From Hymenopus coronatus (Eukaryota > Arthropoda > Insecta > Mantodea > Hymenopodidae): a stretch of DNA of 64,000 nucleotides. Shown in pieces: positions 23,201 through 33,417 of the stretch (position 1 is the stretch's first letter; each line of letters opens with the position of its first letter). The translations under genes and the position numbers were made by a program. Where the stretch lies: positions 79,740,001 through 79,804,000 of the forward strand of contig CM060895.1 of assembly GCA_030762935.1 (NCBI GenBank), read 5' to 3'. Under the pieces are notes generated by a model that was given only the letters and a program-made list of their open reading frames with translations, had not been told where the DNA came from and searched no databases.

Positions 23201-24078
23201 ATAAAAATCTGATGCGCTACACTCACATGACTTTCTCTAGCTGCTCTACAGTCAAACTTCTTACAAAAGATTCTTCTTCTTTCTAGTCATGATAATCGGG
23301 ACAAACATTTGCAGAATGTTCTTATTACTTACTTCCTTATAATGGGAACTAAAGGAACACGCTATGCTAAAGTGGCAATCAAATGTTTTTAAAGCTATCG
23401 TTATGCAATTGTCATTGCAAATCGCTTCTTGCTTAGCTGCGAGTAGAACAAAAGGAAAACGGACAATTCTTGTCTGAGAAAAGTATAAGTACTTTACAAT
23501 TGAAAACAATAAATAAGAATATCTCGGAAACGGTTTCCTCCACAACAAACACGTAAAGGACATAAGTCATGTGTTTTGACGAGATCTACAATTTTTTGTG
23601 CAGTAAGTTTTTGTCTATTTCTTACGGTTTAGTGGTTAAGCAAAATTCGGAAAAATTCATCCAGAACAAAGAGGTCTTCAGAGGCTATTCTCAGAAAATT
23701 CAATATATACATTTTATTTGGTATATAATTATTTTTAATATATCGTTAGAGCCATTTTGTAGAAAATTAAAAATGCTCAAGAATGTTTCCACGTAAAGGA
23801 TGGTTTGTGGTGGGGGGATTTTCTTGAAAAATCCCCATGTCGTATCCTTAGAAGACACCAAGGTATTTTACGGTCTTTTCGTTTTTGAGCTATGCTGTCC
23901 ACAGACACACAGAGAGACACACATACACTCACGGACCTTTTTCTAAAGATACTTTTTTCGGATTTAGGGGATCCCAAAAAATATTTCCGGTGATATCCCG
24001 ACATCGAATTTTTGGGTGTAATACAATACCTTATCTATCCACTATGTACATTGTAATGCGGGCTAGAGAATGTAAAAA
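23201..24078 (-). repeat. REP1K copy, minus, both ends present
   Basis: Left terminus 'aaaaatctgatgcgctacac', right palindrome end '...ctatgtacattgtaatgcgggctagagaatgtaaaa'. It contains the CA-rich block at 23900-23935. Confidence 0.88.
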
Positions 24079-24224
24079 TATATTTTTTCTTCATGTAAGC
24101 GTGTCGGAAATAAGTAGAGCTGAGCACGAATATATGAAGAAGATTACACTACTTCCATTTATCCTGTTCTCTGGGTTCTCAACCTTAACAAAGAAAACTG
24201 AAGGTTAGATTTATTAGCTAATAT

Positions 24225-24450
24225 CAAACTTATTGGATTCGCGGAAACGTGTTGGTCTCGCATTCGAGAGGCTCACTATGGCCTGAGTTTTTCTGGTTTT
24301 CTCTGGCCGGTAAGCAAATTCTGGGGTGACAACTATTCTAGAATGATTTCCTTTCCTTTCATTCAATTCTCGTGTAATCAAGGTTCGACTCCCAACAGCC
24401 AGCCATTTTGAACCATGGGTTTCTTTTGGTTTCCAAGAGGTCACCAGTCG
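24225..24450 (+). mobile_element. SINE C-like element
   Basis: Shares 'ctggccggtaagcaaattctggg' and the following block with 32.43-32.60 kb. The start resembles a degraded tRNA-like head ('gttggtctcgcattcgagag'). Confidence 0.45.
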
Positions 24451-24515
24451 AATCCAAACCTAATTGTTATGAATAATATGAATAGTAAATAAAAAGAGCA
24501 TATATAAGACATCAG

Positions 24516-24876
24516 CCGAGACATGGCCGAGAGGATAGACCGCTCGCCTCCTACCTAGTTGGCCCGGATTCGATCCCAAGCACCCACATGTGGGATTTGT
24601 AGTGAATAAAACGTGTCTGGGCGGGTTTTCTCCGGTTTACACCCCCCCCCACTCATTCTATGAGTTGCTCCATAATCACATTTCTTATCATCATCTCGCT
24701 TGCATTTCCTATTATTCACCTCCTCACGCTCATACCTGGCTACGGGCCGACCACTCGTTCCAGGTTCTCCATTCTGTGCTTAGAAGTCGCTAGCTACCTG
24801 ACAGGCTTCTACCCCTGAAGTCTTAGGGAGTATCAGTCCTACATATGAGGGTAAGCCGATTACAAAAAAAAAAATA
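24516..24876 (+). mobile_element. SINE A2 (long form)
   Basis: Head 'GGCCGAGAGGATAGACCGC', B box 'GATTCGATCCCAAGC', body 'GGGCGGGTTTTCTCCGG', the long-form tail with 'CTCATACCTGGCTACGGGCC' and 'GTTCCAGGTTCTCCATTCTG', the 3' end 'CAGTCCTACATATGAGGG' and an A run. The 3' half differs completely from the A1 form. Confidence 0.8.
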
Positions 24877-25018
24877 ATAATAATGATTTTAAGGTATATA
24901 AAATTAAAGATAAATATATAGGAAGAAATAAAGATAAAAGATGATATATAATATTGACCAATTATTAAAAGAAGCACTATAGAAATCGAAAATTTTATGT
25001 TATACATTTATGGCGTAC

Positions 25019-25082
25019 TTTCTTAAAACTTCTTCTCTGAATTTTGTTGGAGGATGCCTAGACGCGTTTCGACAATTCACCC
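25019..25082. repeat. Left inverted end of the Penelope-like element
   Basis: Reverse-complement partner of 27655-27715. A separate 10-bp inverted repeat (TTTATGGACG / CGTCCATAAA) follows at 25108-25140. Confidence 0.75.
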
Positions 25083-25859
25083 ACTATCATTGTTATCTAC
25101 TAGCAGATTTATGGACGTTACAAGAATGGACGTCCATAAATGTAAACATGAAATCTTCGCTTTCAATGGCACTTCTTTTAATAATGAGTATATAGGGCGG
25201 ACATGCTTCAGAAGTTTGTGGAATGTGGCAGATTTTAAAATGGCTGACCAGGAAGTAACATTGCATGATTTTAAAGTGATATATTTTAATCAGAAGTCTT
25301 AACTTCAAAAGATATGTTAATCATAAGTAAAAAGCACACACATTCTGGCTGATATAAAATGTTTTAACTTATGTCTAAGCTACAAAGTCACGCAACACTT
25401 GTTAAAAGATATATTCAATTTAATGATTTCAACCGACAGCAAAAATGGCGTAAAATGCATAATAAAAAGTGAAAAACAGGAATAGTGTAAAATATTAAAT
25501 AGAATTGAGTTACAACTTAAGCAATCGTATTTAAAAGTCACAAGCATAGTAGAATTGCAATTTGGACTAATTTTGAAGATAATTATTAGGCATACTTACT
25601 TTCTCACAGGCGAAGAAAAATGCAAATCTGAAAAAAAGTAAATATTGTAAATATGAAAAATTACCAAATTAGAAACCAAAGATATTTAAAAACTTAAACC
25701 TTATAATCATATAGCAGATTTATCTAATGGAACCTTTAATATCAAGGAATTACAGCTGCTGAATAAAGGCTTTAAAATCAGTTGTCAACCTCAGAAGATA
25801 TTTGTGACTATGTTTAGTTACTTTTGGACTTAAGTAAATAGTTTCCAACTCATTGAAAA

Positions 25860-26400
25860 TGCAATGCTCAGAGCTTCTTAAAGAAGCTAAGAATAACCGC
25901 AAGAAGAATCCAGAATTAAAGTTCATGAAACAACTTGATGAACATCCTATAGTATATTTAAAAGCTGACAAAGATAATTTTAAACAGTAATGATTATAAC
26001 ACCAGAGTTTTGCAACTATTACAAAAAGATTGTTATACGCAAAGGAATAAATATCCATTGAACTCTTGTGTTAAAACTTGTCAACCAAGCAATAGCTAAT
26101 TCTAACCTCATGTCCTTGAGACCTATTGTCAATAATATAGGTTCTTCTAGCTATGAACTTTCAAAATGGTTAACAAAAAAAAAAAACAAAAAAACTTAGC
26201 TCATTCAACATTCAAAGTTTGAAACGTCGAATATAAAAAGTACAGCTAATTATCAAAATTAAACATTTAACGCTTACAGAAGAAATTATTTATCTTTCGA
26301 TGTCACATCACCATTCATAAATGTACCGACTGAAAAGCTACCTAAGTTACTTAATGAACGGTTATTTTCTACTTCAACTATTGAAACATAATTAGGTAAC
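25860..26400 (+). pseudogene. Penelope-type reverse transcriptase relic
   Basis: Pieces in shifting frames. 'KNNRKKNPELKFMKQLDEHP' with 'VYLKADKDNF' (about 25880-25985) fits the 'LKADKGN' motif before the catalytic core. 'SLRPIVNNIGSSSYELSKWL' (26113-26172) is the 'RPIVSSIGSPTYELAK' motif, and 'SFDVTSPFINVP' (26297-26332) is the first catalytic-Asp block, with its Asp present. The second catalytic (YxDD) block was not found in the following A+T-rich stretch. In intact elements this enzyme copies the element RNA. Multiple stops and an A run at 26176-26200 break it. Confidence 0.8.
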
Positions 26401-27189
26401 TAATTAATTTAACTTTTTGCTGCGTTAACCATATGTTTTTTCACTTTCAATAAACAATTTTACAAAACAGACACAGGGATTAGCTATCGAAAATCCCTTA
26501 TCATCCTTTTTATCAGATTTACATGTGAAGTTTATTTTGGTTTTTTTTAAATATATTTACTAAAGAGCACCTTAGAATATTCAAACTATGACAACAGATG
26601 ATGTGTTGGTTATCATCTCTAGAAAATCCATAGACAATCTTTGAATATTTTAAATATTCAAGACGAAAATATTAAGCCCACAATAGAAACTGAAAGAACA
26701 ATATGCTTCCATTTTTACATTTGAAGACATTCGGAAATAATAGTTGTAACTTGACATTTATAGAAAACTTACCCATATGGACAGTTACATAAAGAATAAT
26801 AAATGCAGTCCAAAACCATATCAACATACTGTCTTCCAAAGCTTAGTATATAGACTAACCAATGTACCTATAACTGGAAAAGAATATAAAAAATAATTAC
26901 GCCATATCTTTAAAGTATCTAAACATATAAACCAGGCAATTGATTTATAGTATACTTACAAAACAGGAATACCAGAGAAGAAAAAAACTAGTTGATTAAA
27001 ACTAATAAATAATGACTTCACTATACATAAAAATGTAACTGCCATCCAAACCTATTCCCAGTTTTCAAAATGTTATTTGATGAATGCAATATAACATTGA
27101 CACCTAGTAATATTCAGAACTATTTTAAATAAACCACTCAAAATAGTATAGATATGTTAAAATCGTTAATTTATCAAATAGATTGGAAT

Positions 27190-27310
27190 GATTATGAAAA
27201 CGTTTACATTGGTAGAACTGAAAGAAATTTAAAGACACGTTTAAAAGAGCATCATAGAAAAATCAGGCTTAAACAGTTGGAAAGAGCAGAAGTATCTAAA
27301 TATTTTTGAA
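27190..27310 (+). pseudogene. GIY-YIG endonuclease relic of the Penelope-like element
   Basis: 'VYIGRTERNLKTRLKEHHRK' at 27205-27265 matches the central part of a GIY-YIG nuclease domain: the YIG strand, the catalytic Arg after it and the EH turn. A stop at 27307-27309 ends the frame. The first GIY strand is not clear. The domain nicks the target DNA during insertion in Penelope-like elements, and its place downstream of the reverse transcriptase is as expected. Confidence 0.85.
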
Positions 27311-27654
27311 ACTCATAAAATCGGGCAAGAAATAACATTATTAAAAGCCGTTACGACGTCGTCCAAGTTAGATATTTGGGGAAAACAACGATAGCAGTGT
27401 AGTCAACTTTGAAATATCACTAGCTGACATCATTTTAAAATTAGTACAATATGAAAGTCAAGCTAAAGACTTAAAACTAGCAAACACTTCCGAGATGTCC
27501 AAACCAGATGTCGCCGAGATCTCGTCGAAAGAAAGCAGGTGTCACAGAAGTGCCACTACTACCACCTGAGGTCGTCCCAGTCGCAATGGCACCTATATTA
27601 GAAGACGAGGAAGAAAAGTTCAGACGCCCGCAGACCTGTTACAAGATGGACAAT

Positions 27655-27725
27655 GGATGAACTGTCGAAACGCATCCGGCAACCTCCACCTAAATTCAGC
27701 GAAGAAGTTGCAAGAATGGATCAAT
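27655..27725. repeat. Right inverted end of the Penelope-like element
   Basis: Pairs with 25019-25082. It is also open in one frame ('PVTRWTMDELSKRIRQPPP'), probably by chance or as the end of the element ORF. Confidence 0.7.
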
Positions 27726-28187
27726 AAACGTATACTATATTTATTTATTTTAAAATTTAAAAGTAAATTTATGAATTGTAATTAAAGAAAAGTTAAAACA
27801 ATTAGAAGAAGTTATGGTTAATTTTAAGAATTAAAATGATGTAAAATGTTAAAATTAATTTAACGATAGATTAACGTTATTACATGATTAGTATTATATA
27901 ATTTTGGAAATTATGCGTTAATATTAGTAGTTAAATACTTATTTTAAAATTATTTGTAAAATATTAGCTGTATACATTATGAAATAGAGGATAAATGTTA
28001 GATGTGTTAGATGCTACGGTTTAAGTGATTAGATATCGAGGTGTGATATGGGATAAAATGCTATTCCCTTTACATCATTTCCGCTTCGTTCCGTTTCTCT
28101 CTTCTCTTACTACATTCTTTCGGATTCGTGGTGTATGCCACGGATGTATGCTGAATGGAAATATTTCACACGTGGATACTAGGTGAG
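27726..28187. other. No gene recognised
   Basis: Extremely A+T-rich up to 28050, then mixed. No shared repeat. Confidence 0.5.
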
Positions 28188-28265
28188 ACGGCGCCGGGAC
28201 TGAGTGGTTAGACTGCTCGCCTACCATCTAGGCGGCCCGGGTTCAATGTCAAGCGCCCACATGGG
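28188..28265 (+). mobile_element. SINE A2, 5' part (split by SINE G)
   Basis: Head with 'GACTGAGTGGTTAGACTGC', B box 'GGGTTCAATGTCAAGC' and 'CCCACATGGG', then interrupted. The remainder resumes at about 28530. Confidence 0.8.
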
Positions 28266-28530
28266 TTATTTTTTTTTTGATAAAAATACGGTACCGGAGT
28301 CTGATCAGGACTCCGGTACTGTATACCCTACTTTTATTTACTTTTTTTTTCTTCTTTTTACCTTGTTTTTCTGTATTATTACTGGATTGCTGTTTTCTTA
28401 CTGTTACAACACACACATAAACACAAACATATAACACCCATGCCCAAGGCGGGACTCAAACCCACGATCCCCAGCGCTACGAAGCACCAAAGCGGGACGA
28501 CTTGGCGAGCGCGGCTATGGGGACCGGCTG
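28266..28530 (-). mobile_element. SINE G nested in SINE A2
   Basis: The minus-strand tRNA-like head (28440-28530; B box 'GGGTTTGAGTCCCGCC') and the pyrimidine/ACAC-rich body match 18906-19092. The outer SINE A2 continues on both sides, so this is the later insertion. An 11-bp perfect hairpin lies in its tail at 28291-28319. Confidence 0.7.
28291..28319. other. Perfect 11-bp inverted repeat
   Basis: GTACCGGAGTC, 7-base loop, GACTCCGGTAC. G+C-rich in a T-rich setting. Confidence 0.95.
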
Positions 28531-28800
28531 TTATTTATGGTTCTCCGGGTCCTGCGGTTTCCTCCGCAACTAATTCCACCAATTGCTCCATCGTCTTTCT
28601 TATCGTTCATTTCGCTTGTATTTCATAATTTCCACTTCCTCACGCCTCACGCTCATGCCTGGCTACAGGCCGACTACTCGTTCCAGGTTCTCCATTCTGT
28701 GGTTTCGTGTAGTTGGCTCCCCGACAGGCTTTGACCCCTAGGCATCCGCTTGTAAAATAGGGATAGGATAAGTCGACTACGAATACTAAGTGGCTGCTAG
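28531..28800 (+). mobile_element. SINE A2, 3' part (split by SINE G)
   Basis: Resumes with 'GGTTCTCCGGGTCCTGCGG', then the long-form tail ('GCTCATGCCTGGCTACAGGC', 'TTCCAGGTTCTCCATTCTG', 'CCTAGGCATCCGCTTGTAA'). Confidence 0.8.
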
Positions 28801-29551
28801 GTCGACGGGACGTTGCTGAGGCCTTCACCTCCAATATTCTCTATTGGGGGTATTAGCCACAATAGATCTGCCAAGATCTATCTGTTAACCATTAAGTTTT
28901 AATTCTTCATGTTTTACATGCACTAAATTTCGTAGCATAGGATGGTGTGGAACAGATGGCGTGGATGTTTGCTCCAAATACCTCAAAAGTTCCTCTTGAA
29001 TACTAGAAAGTCTGGTTGTATTTATCGTTCAACTCTGTCTGGACAGCTCCAGAAGAGGAGCAGGTCTTTGAGCTAGGACATTTTGGGGACTTCCGCGCGT
29101 CTTTTGGTCTTTCTGCCTGCGGTATGTAGTTTTCTGATCCTCCTTCACTTTCTATTCCTTCTGAATGGTAGAAATCACAATAGATCTATTTAGATCGCAG
29201 TGTGCAGGTTGTCTCCCTTTGTTGTATAACTAACACCTACCTATTAGCTGGTGTTAAACGCTGGCAGCGCACTGTAATCTGCATCTTGATTTATATTTCC
29301 ACAGTGATCTGAAGTCTGGTTCACAATTTCCCGGGAAAGGAAACGAGAATCCCAACGGGAAACGCGTAGCAAAATGAATATGGCAAACACATCGATCTAG
29401 AAAGGGAACCGGAAAAAGGAATCCTAACAGGAAACTAACTATTGAAACTTGGCGATTCATTATGCATTGGGCGGAATTATATACAGCAAAATCAATGAAT
29501 TTGTCCATCTATTCATGCAGCAAAAGTTAAAAAAATCCTCTAAAAATTCAG
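28801..29551. other. No gene recognised
   Basis: Mixed composition. A small minus frame (29254-29508) has no motif. Confidence 0.45.
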
Positions 29552-29740
29552 CTATTCTGCAACAAAGTATTCTTACATAAGCGTATTCCTCTATCTAAGT
29601 CATGCTAATCAAGATAAACTTGACAGAAATAGCTTTATTATTTATATCCTGTAGGAACAAGAGAAATGAAAGAATACATTATGCTAAAGTGATAGTCAAA
29701 TCATTTAAGCCCTGATCTCTTAGTGATTAATCTTAAATTT

Positions 29741-29965
29741 GGGTCGCGCCGTGGCAGGGTGGTTAGGTCATTCGCCTCTCACCTAAACGGCCCGGTTTCG
29801 AACCCAGGCGACCGCATGTTAGATTTGTGATGGACATAGCGGCACAGGGGCGGGTTTTCTCCGGGCTATTCGGTTTCCCCCACCATCACATTCCACCTGT
29901 GCTTCATTTTCATTCCATAGTGCCTCAAGTAGTAAAAGCTGGCGTAAAACACTACAAAAATAAAA
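29741..29965 (+). mobile_element. SINE A1 inside REP1K
   Basis: Head 'GGGTCGCGCCGTGGCAGGG', A box 'GTGGTTAGGTC', B box 'GTTTCGAACCCAGGC', body 'GGGGCGGGTTTTCTCCGGG', tail 'GTAGTAAAAGC...CACTAC' plus A run. No clear target duplication was found. Confidence 0.85.
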
Positions 29966-30331
29966 TATGAAAAACAGACCTTTCAATTGAGAAAAGTATA
30001 CGTATTAATTAAGCCAATAGCAAGGAATATTTCGGATACTGTTAACTCTTGAAGGAAAATTATTTTGCATAAACTGTCTGCTTTAATGAGAATCACATTT
30101 TTGTATAGTAAAGTTCAGTCTATCTTTTATAGTGAAGAGGTTTTCAGAGGCTATTCCCAGAGAATTCGAGATAAAAATTTTATTTGCCATATAAATATAT
30201 TTAATATAAGAGATTTTAATCAAAACCGTTAGCAGCCGTTTTTAAGAAAATCTAACATTTCGAAAAGCTAATGGTTTAAAGGAAAATTTTGGGTGCTAGA
30301 ATTTTTGTGAATACTACCTACATTCAGCTAT

Positions 30332-30336
<5 letters not shown>

Positions 30337-30399
<63 letters not shown>
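30337..30399. repeat. (CA)n microsatellite within REP1K
   Basis: About 31 CA units at the place where other REP1K copies have short CA/GT-rich tracts. Confidence 0.97.
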
Positions 30400-30402
<3 letters not shown>

Positions 30403-30597
30403 GTACACTTTTTTTTAATTCGGGGATCCTCAAAACATATATTGCCGGGGAAATATCCGTGTCAAAGTTTTGGGTGAAATGCATTACTTCTTTACCTACT
30501 GTGCATATAGCTTGGGCAAGGGAAAGTAAAAATAGAAAACTATTCTCCAAAATTATTCTACCGTTATTGTTTTACATAATGTTACTGGTTTTTAAAT

Positions 30598-30820
30598 AGA
30601 TAATTATTATTTTTACAATGACATAAAATAGTTGTGGTTATAACAAGCTAAAGGGATTTGAAGTTGCATTAAATCCACAAGTAAATTAATTAAAAACCAC
30701 CCTGTATCATTGGCTTTTAGACAATTATTATTTTTACAGTGGCATAAGAAAGTAGTGGTTATAGCAGAAAAAGGGCGTTTAACTTCCAATAAGTATATAA
30801 ATAAATTAATTAAAAACCAC
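30598..30820. repeat. Tandem duplication, two units of about 100 bp
   Basis: Unit 1 (30598-30699) and unit 2 (30719-30820) share 'aattattatttttaca', 'gtggttata' and the end 'aaattaattaaaaaccac'. They are diverged but colinear. Confidence 0.8.
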
Positions 30821-31849
30821 ATTATGTTTTGCTGAGATTTTTATAGGCACGAATACCACAGGAGTCAACTGATCCCAAAGGAAAATCTGATGAAATTGCA
30901 ACATAATCAAGTGATGAAAATTCGCTTTCTGGATGGCTAGTTTGCGTTTGTCGTAGATATAAACTTCAAAGCCTGGAGACCTTTCATTTATTTACATTCA
31001 TTCACTGTGAACGGCTCTATTATAATTAATTACCTATTATTTAAGTTTATGTTATGCTTGCCATTTATTTTATTGTGAATAAAGCCTAATAATGGTCATG
31101 GATGTTACATAAATTGTTTAGCTCGTAGACAGTTATTACCTCTGCTCTGAATGGATTGGAGAAGCAAAGTTCACCACTGATAGAGTGGGAGTCGCAATGC
31201 TTCCTACGCCATACACAGCTCTGACCTCAAACCTGGTTAAGCCCGGGACGACTGTTAGCAATAGAAACCCAAACGGGAGAAATTTTAGGTTAGTTATTTA
31301 TGATATAAGTGGTAAAATGGTGTGTTATATTGTGAGTAGGAAGCTTCGAAACACATTGTTTTACCTATTTCACGGAGTTCATGCTTAATGGTCAGCGATA
31401 TTCAGTAGCCTTGCTTAGCATCAATGCTGACAACTTGATGACTTACTCGTACAGAACGAAAAAGTTCACGAATGCAGTATAGCAGTTGTAATGTTATCTC
31501 TCCACTTTTTGTATAGTTTCGTTGGTTCAACAGATTCCATGTTCATGACATTGAAATCATCCCCCATTTTATGGATCGATACGAGCTTTCAGTCATAGCC
31601 TACTTGAATGGGACCGTGGATGCATAAACCAAGAGTGGCTACATTGAAGTGTTACAACATTCGTTTTGAGATATTAACCCACTAACCCAAACTTTCTTTC
31701 CACTTCTGAAGCTACACAGATAGGGATGTGAACGAACGATACAACCAGGCAGACTTCCAATTTCCAAAGGAGATATTCAAACTGGAGTTAGTCGGGTTGG
31801 CATCTTCAGATTCCTCACGAGCTGTGGCGTGATGGGCTAGGGGTTGTTT
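30821..31849. other. No gene recognised
   Basis: Mixed composition. One open frame (31185-31388) lacks a motif. Nothing is shared with other parts of the window. Confidence 0.45.
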
Positions 31850-32045
31850 AAGTTGGGCATCTTCCCGAGATGCGACACGAAGCTTTTCAAGTTACCTTTT
31901 ACATGGTATATTTATATTTTCTCAAACATGGCTAATATTTTTGATTAAAAAATATATATATACCTATATATTTATAAATTTTCGTGATAAAGGTATATTT
32001 TGAACCTTCTGGGAATAAGACTCTTGACGACTTTTGCATGAGTGG
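31850..32045 (+). repeat. REP1K fragment, plus, internal
   Basis: From 'gttgggcatcttcccgagatgcg' to 'ctcttgacgacttttgcatgag', broken by the SINE that follows. Confidence 0.75.
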
Positions 32046-32280
32046 CAAAAGATCCATCCCATCGCTACCACTCACCTCTCACCAACGCGGCCCGAGTTCG
32101 ATTCCAGGCGACCGCATGTGGGATTTGCAGTGGACAAAGCGGCGCAAGGGCGGGTTTTCTAAGGGTACTGCGGGTTCCCCCAGTATCGCATTCCACCAGT
32201 GCTCTATCTTCATTCCAGGTATCAGTATCATTGCTTGCAGTGCCGTATGTAGTAAAAGCGTGCATTAAAAACTACAAAAA
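32046..32280 (+). mobile_element. SINE A1
   Basis: The head is degraded on its A-box side; B box 'GAGTTCGATTCCAGGC'; body 'GGGCGGGTTTTCTAAGGG'; tail 'GTAGTAAAAGCGTGC...' plus A run. TGCAT occurs on both sides as a possible short target duplication. Confidence 0.8.
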
Positions 32281-32429
32281 ATGCATTCATCTATCTTTTC
32301 AGTTTACTTCGTGGTATGTAGAACTTACTACCCCCAGGACTAACAAGTAAGCGCCAAGTGTCGGGCGCCTGTTGTAAGCACACGCTTAAGTATCAAAAAG
32401 AAACGAGATTGATATGAACCTAGGTGACT

Positions 32430-32830
32430 CAGGCGTTTAGTTTGAGATTGGCACTCGGGAGGTTATGCGATCGATGTCCTCGGCCGACCTCTCTGGTCCA
32501 TATGCTTTTTCGGGGGTTTTCACGGGTCAGTAGGCAAATCCTGGGAAGATTTCTTAATTCCCCGAACTTCACGTCCCTTCATTTCCTCTGCATTTCATCT
32601 TAGCTGTGCTTTAAGTGTCGACGAGGATTGCGGTGGTGGCGTCCTTCCGTGGTAGTGGCTGTGCTCTAAAAATACAGATCTCGGCGGTGGGCTGGCATTG
32701 AAACTTGTTAGGAGCGTCGAGATGAAATACTGCTTGGACATTGTTAGGGTCTCTACCCGTTGGCTCCCTCCTGCTGTCCGATTAATGCCGCCCGTAATAT
32801 TTACTCTTATTTCATTCTCTACTCTTGGAG
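32430..32830 (+). mobile_element. SINE C-like element
   Basis: The first 170 bp align with 24.25-24.36 kb ('tttcacgggtcagtaggcaa' and onward). The rest is moderately G+C-rich without frame or known motif and may be its extension or unrelated. Confidence 0.4.
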
Positions 32831-32879
32831 TCTAACGTACAGTAAGCCATTAGCTACAGTGTAGAATTCCTTCCGCAAT

Positions 32880-33128
32880 AACACACACACACACAAGTTG
32901 GATGATTAGCACGATACCTGGTTTGAAAGTGAAGAAGTGGATGATACGAAATGATGGCAAAATGGATGATAGGAAAGACGTCTATGGACAATTGGGGAAT
33001 TAATGGCTGGGAAAACCGATAACTCGGAGAAAGGCCGCACAGACCCATTTTGTCCACCAAAAATCTCTCATGTCGTTCCTTGGGATTGAACCCGGAACGC
33101 CTTGGTGAAAGAGGAACCAAATGCCGCC
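32880..33128 (-). mobile_element. SINE A2-related copy, minus, partial
   Basis: The minus strand shows the B-box region (reverse of 'GGGATTGAACCCGGAACGCC') and a diverged body around 33010-33060. Both outer parts are eroded. Confidence 0.6.
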
Positions 33129-33134
33129 TAGATA

Positions 33135-33270
33135 AAAATCTTATTGCACAACATGTGTAGATCTCATTAACATGCACAATTCATATCTAATACTTTTTTT
33201 GGGGATTTAAAATTTTTCAAAATATAATTGTTTAACATTTTCTAATATTTATGATTTTCTCAAATGAGAA
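33135..33270 (+). repeat. REP1K fragment, plus
   Basis: The 'gtgtagatctcattaacatg' to 'gattttctcaaatgagaag' portion, cut off by the left end of the next copy. Confidence 0.7.
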
Positions 33271-33274
33271 GTTA

Positions 33275-33379
33275 TTTTTACTTTCTCTATACGTACTATG
33301 CGCATAGTGAATAGAAAGGTATTGCACTCCACCCAAAAATTCGAGATTTTACCGGGAATATATGTTTTAGAGTCCCCTG

Positions 33380-33417
<38 letters not shown>

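Larger units (their letters stand above)
25018..27725 (+). mobile_element. Penelope-like element, decayed, with inverted ends
   Basis: A 2.7-kb element whose ends are inverted copies of each other (about 80% over 63 bp; GTCGAAACGC at 27664-27673 and, inverted, at 25063-25072). It holds relics of a reverse transcriptase (25860-26400) followed by a GIY-YIG nuclease (about 27190-27310), the order that defines endonuclease-bearing Penelope-like elements. Very A+T-rich, with stops throughout, so inactive. The element boundary is inferred from the inverted ends. Confidence 0.75.
29552..30532 (-). repeat. REP1K copy, minus, interrupted by a SINE
   Basis: Left part 'ctgcaacaaagtattcttac ... tagtcaaatcatttaag', then SINE A1, then 'ttgagaaaagtatacgtatt' through to a degraded palindrome end ('ctactgtgcatatagcttgg ... 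ggaaagtaaaaa'). Its internal CA block has expanded to a long microsatellite. Confidence 0.88.

Noticed and set aside
27560..27725. Separate gene after the Penelope nuclease
   Set aside because: The open stretch coincides with the right inverted end, whose left counterpart has no such frame.
30289..30599. Histidine/threonine-rich and cysteine/valine-rich proteins
   Set aside because: Translations of the (CA)n run in several frames. The serine-leucine frame over the (GA)n at 22013 is likewise an artefact.
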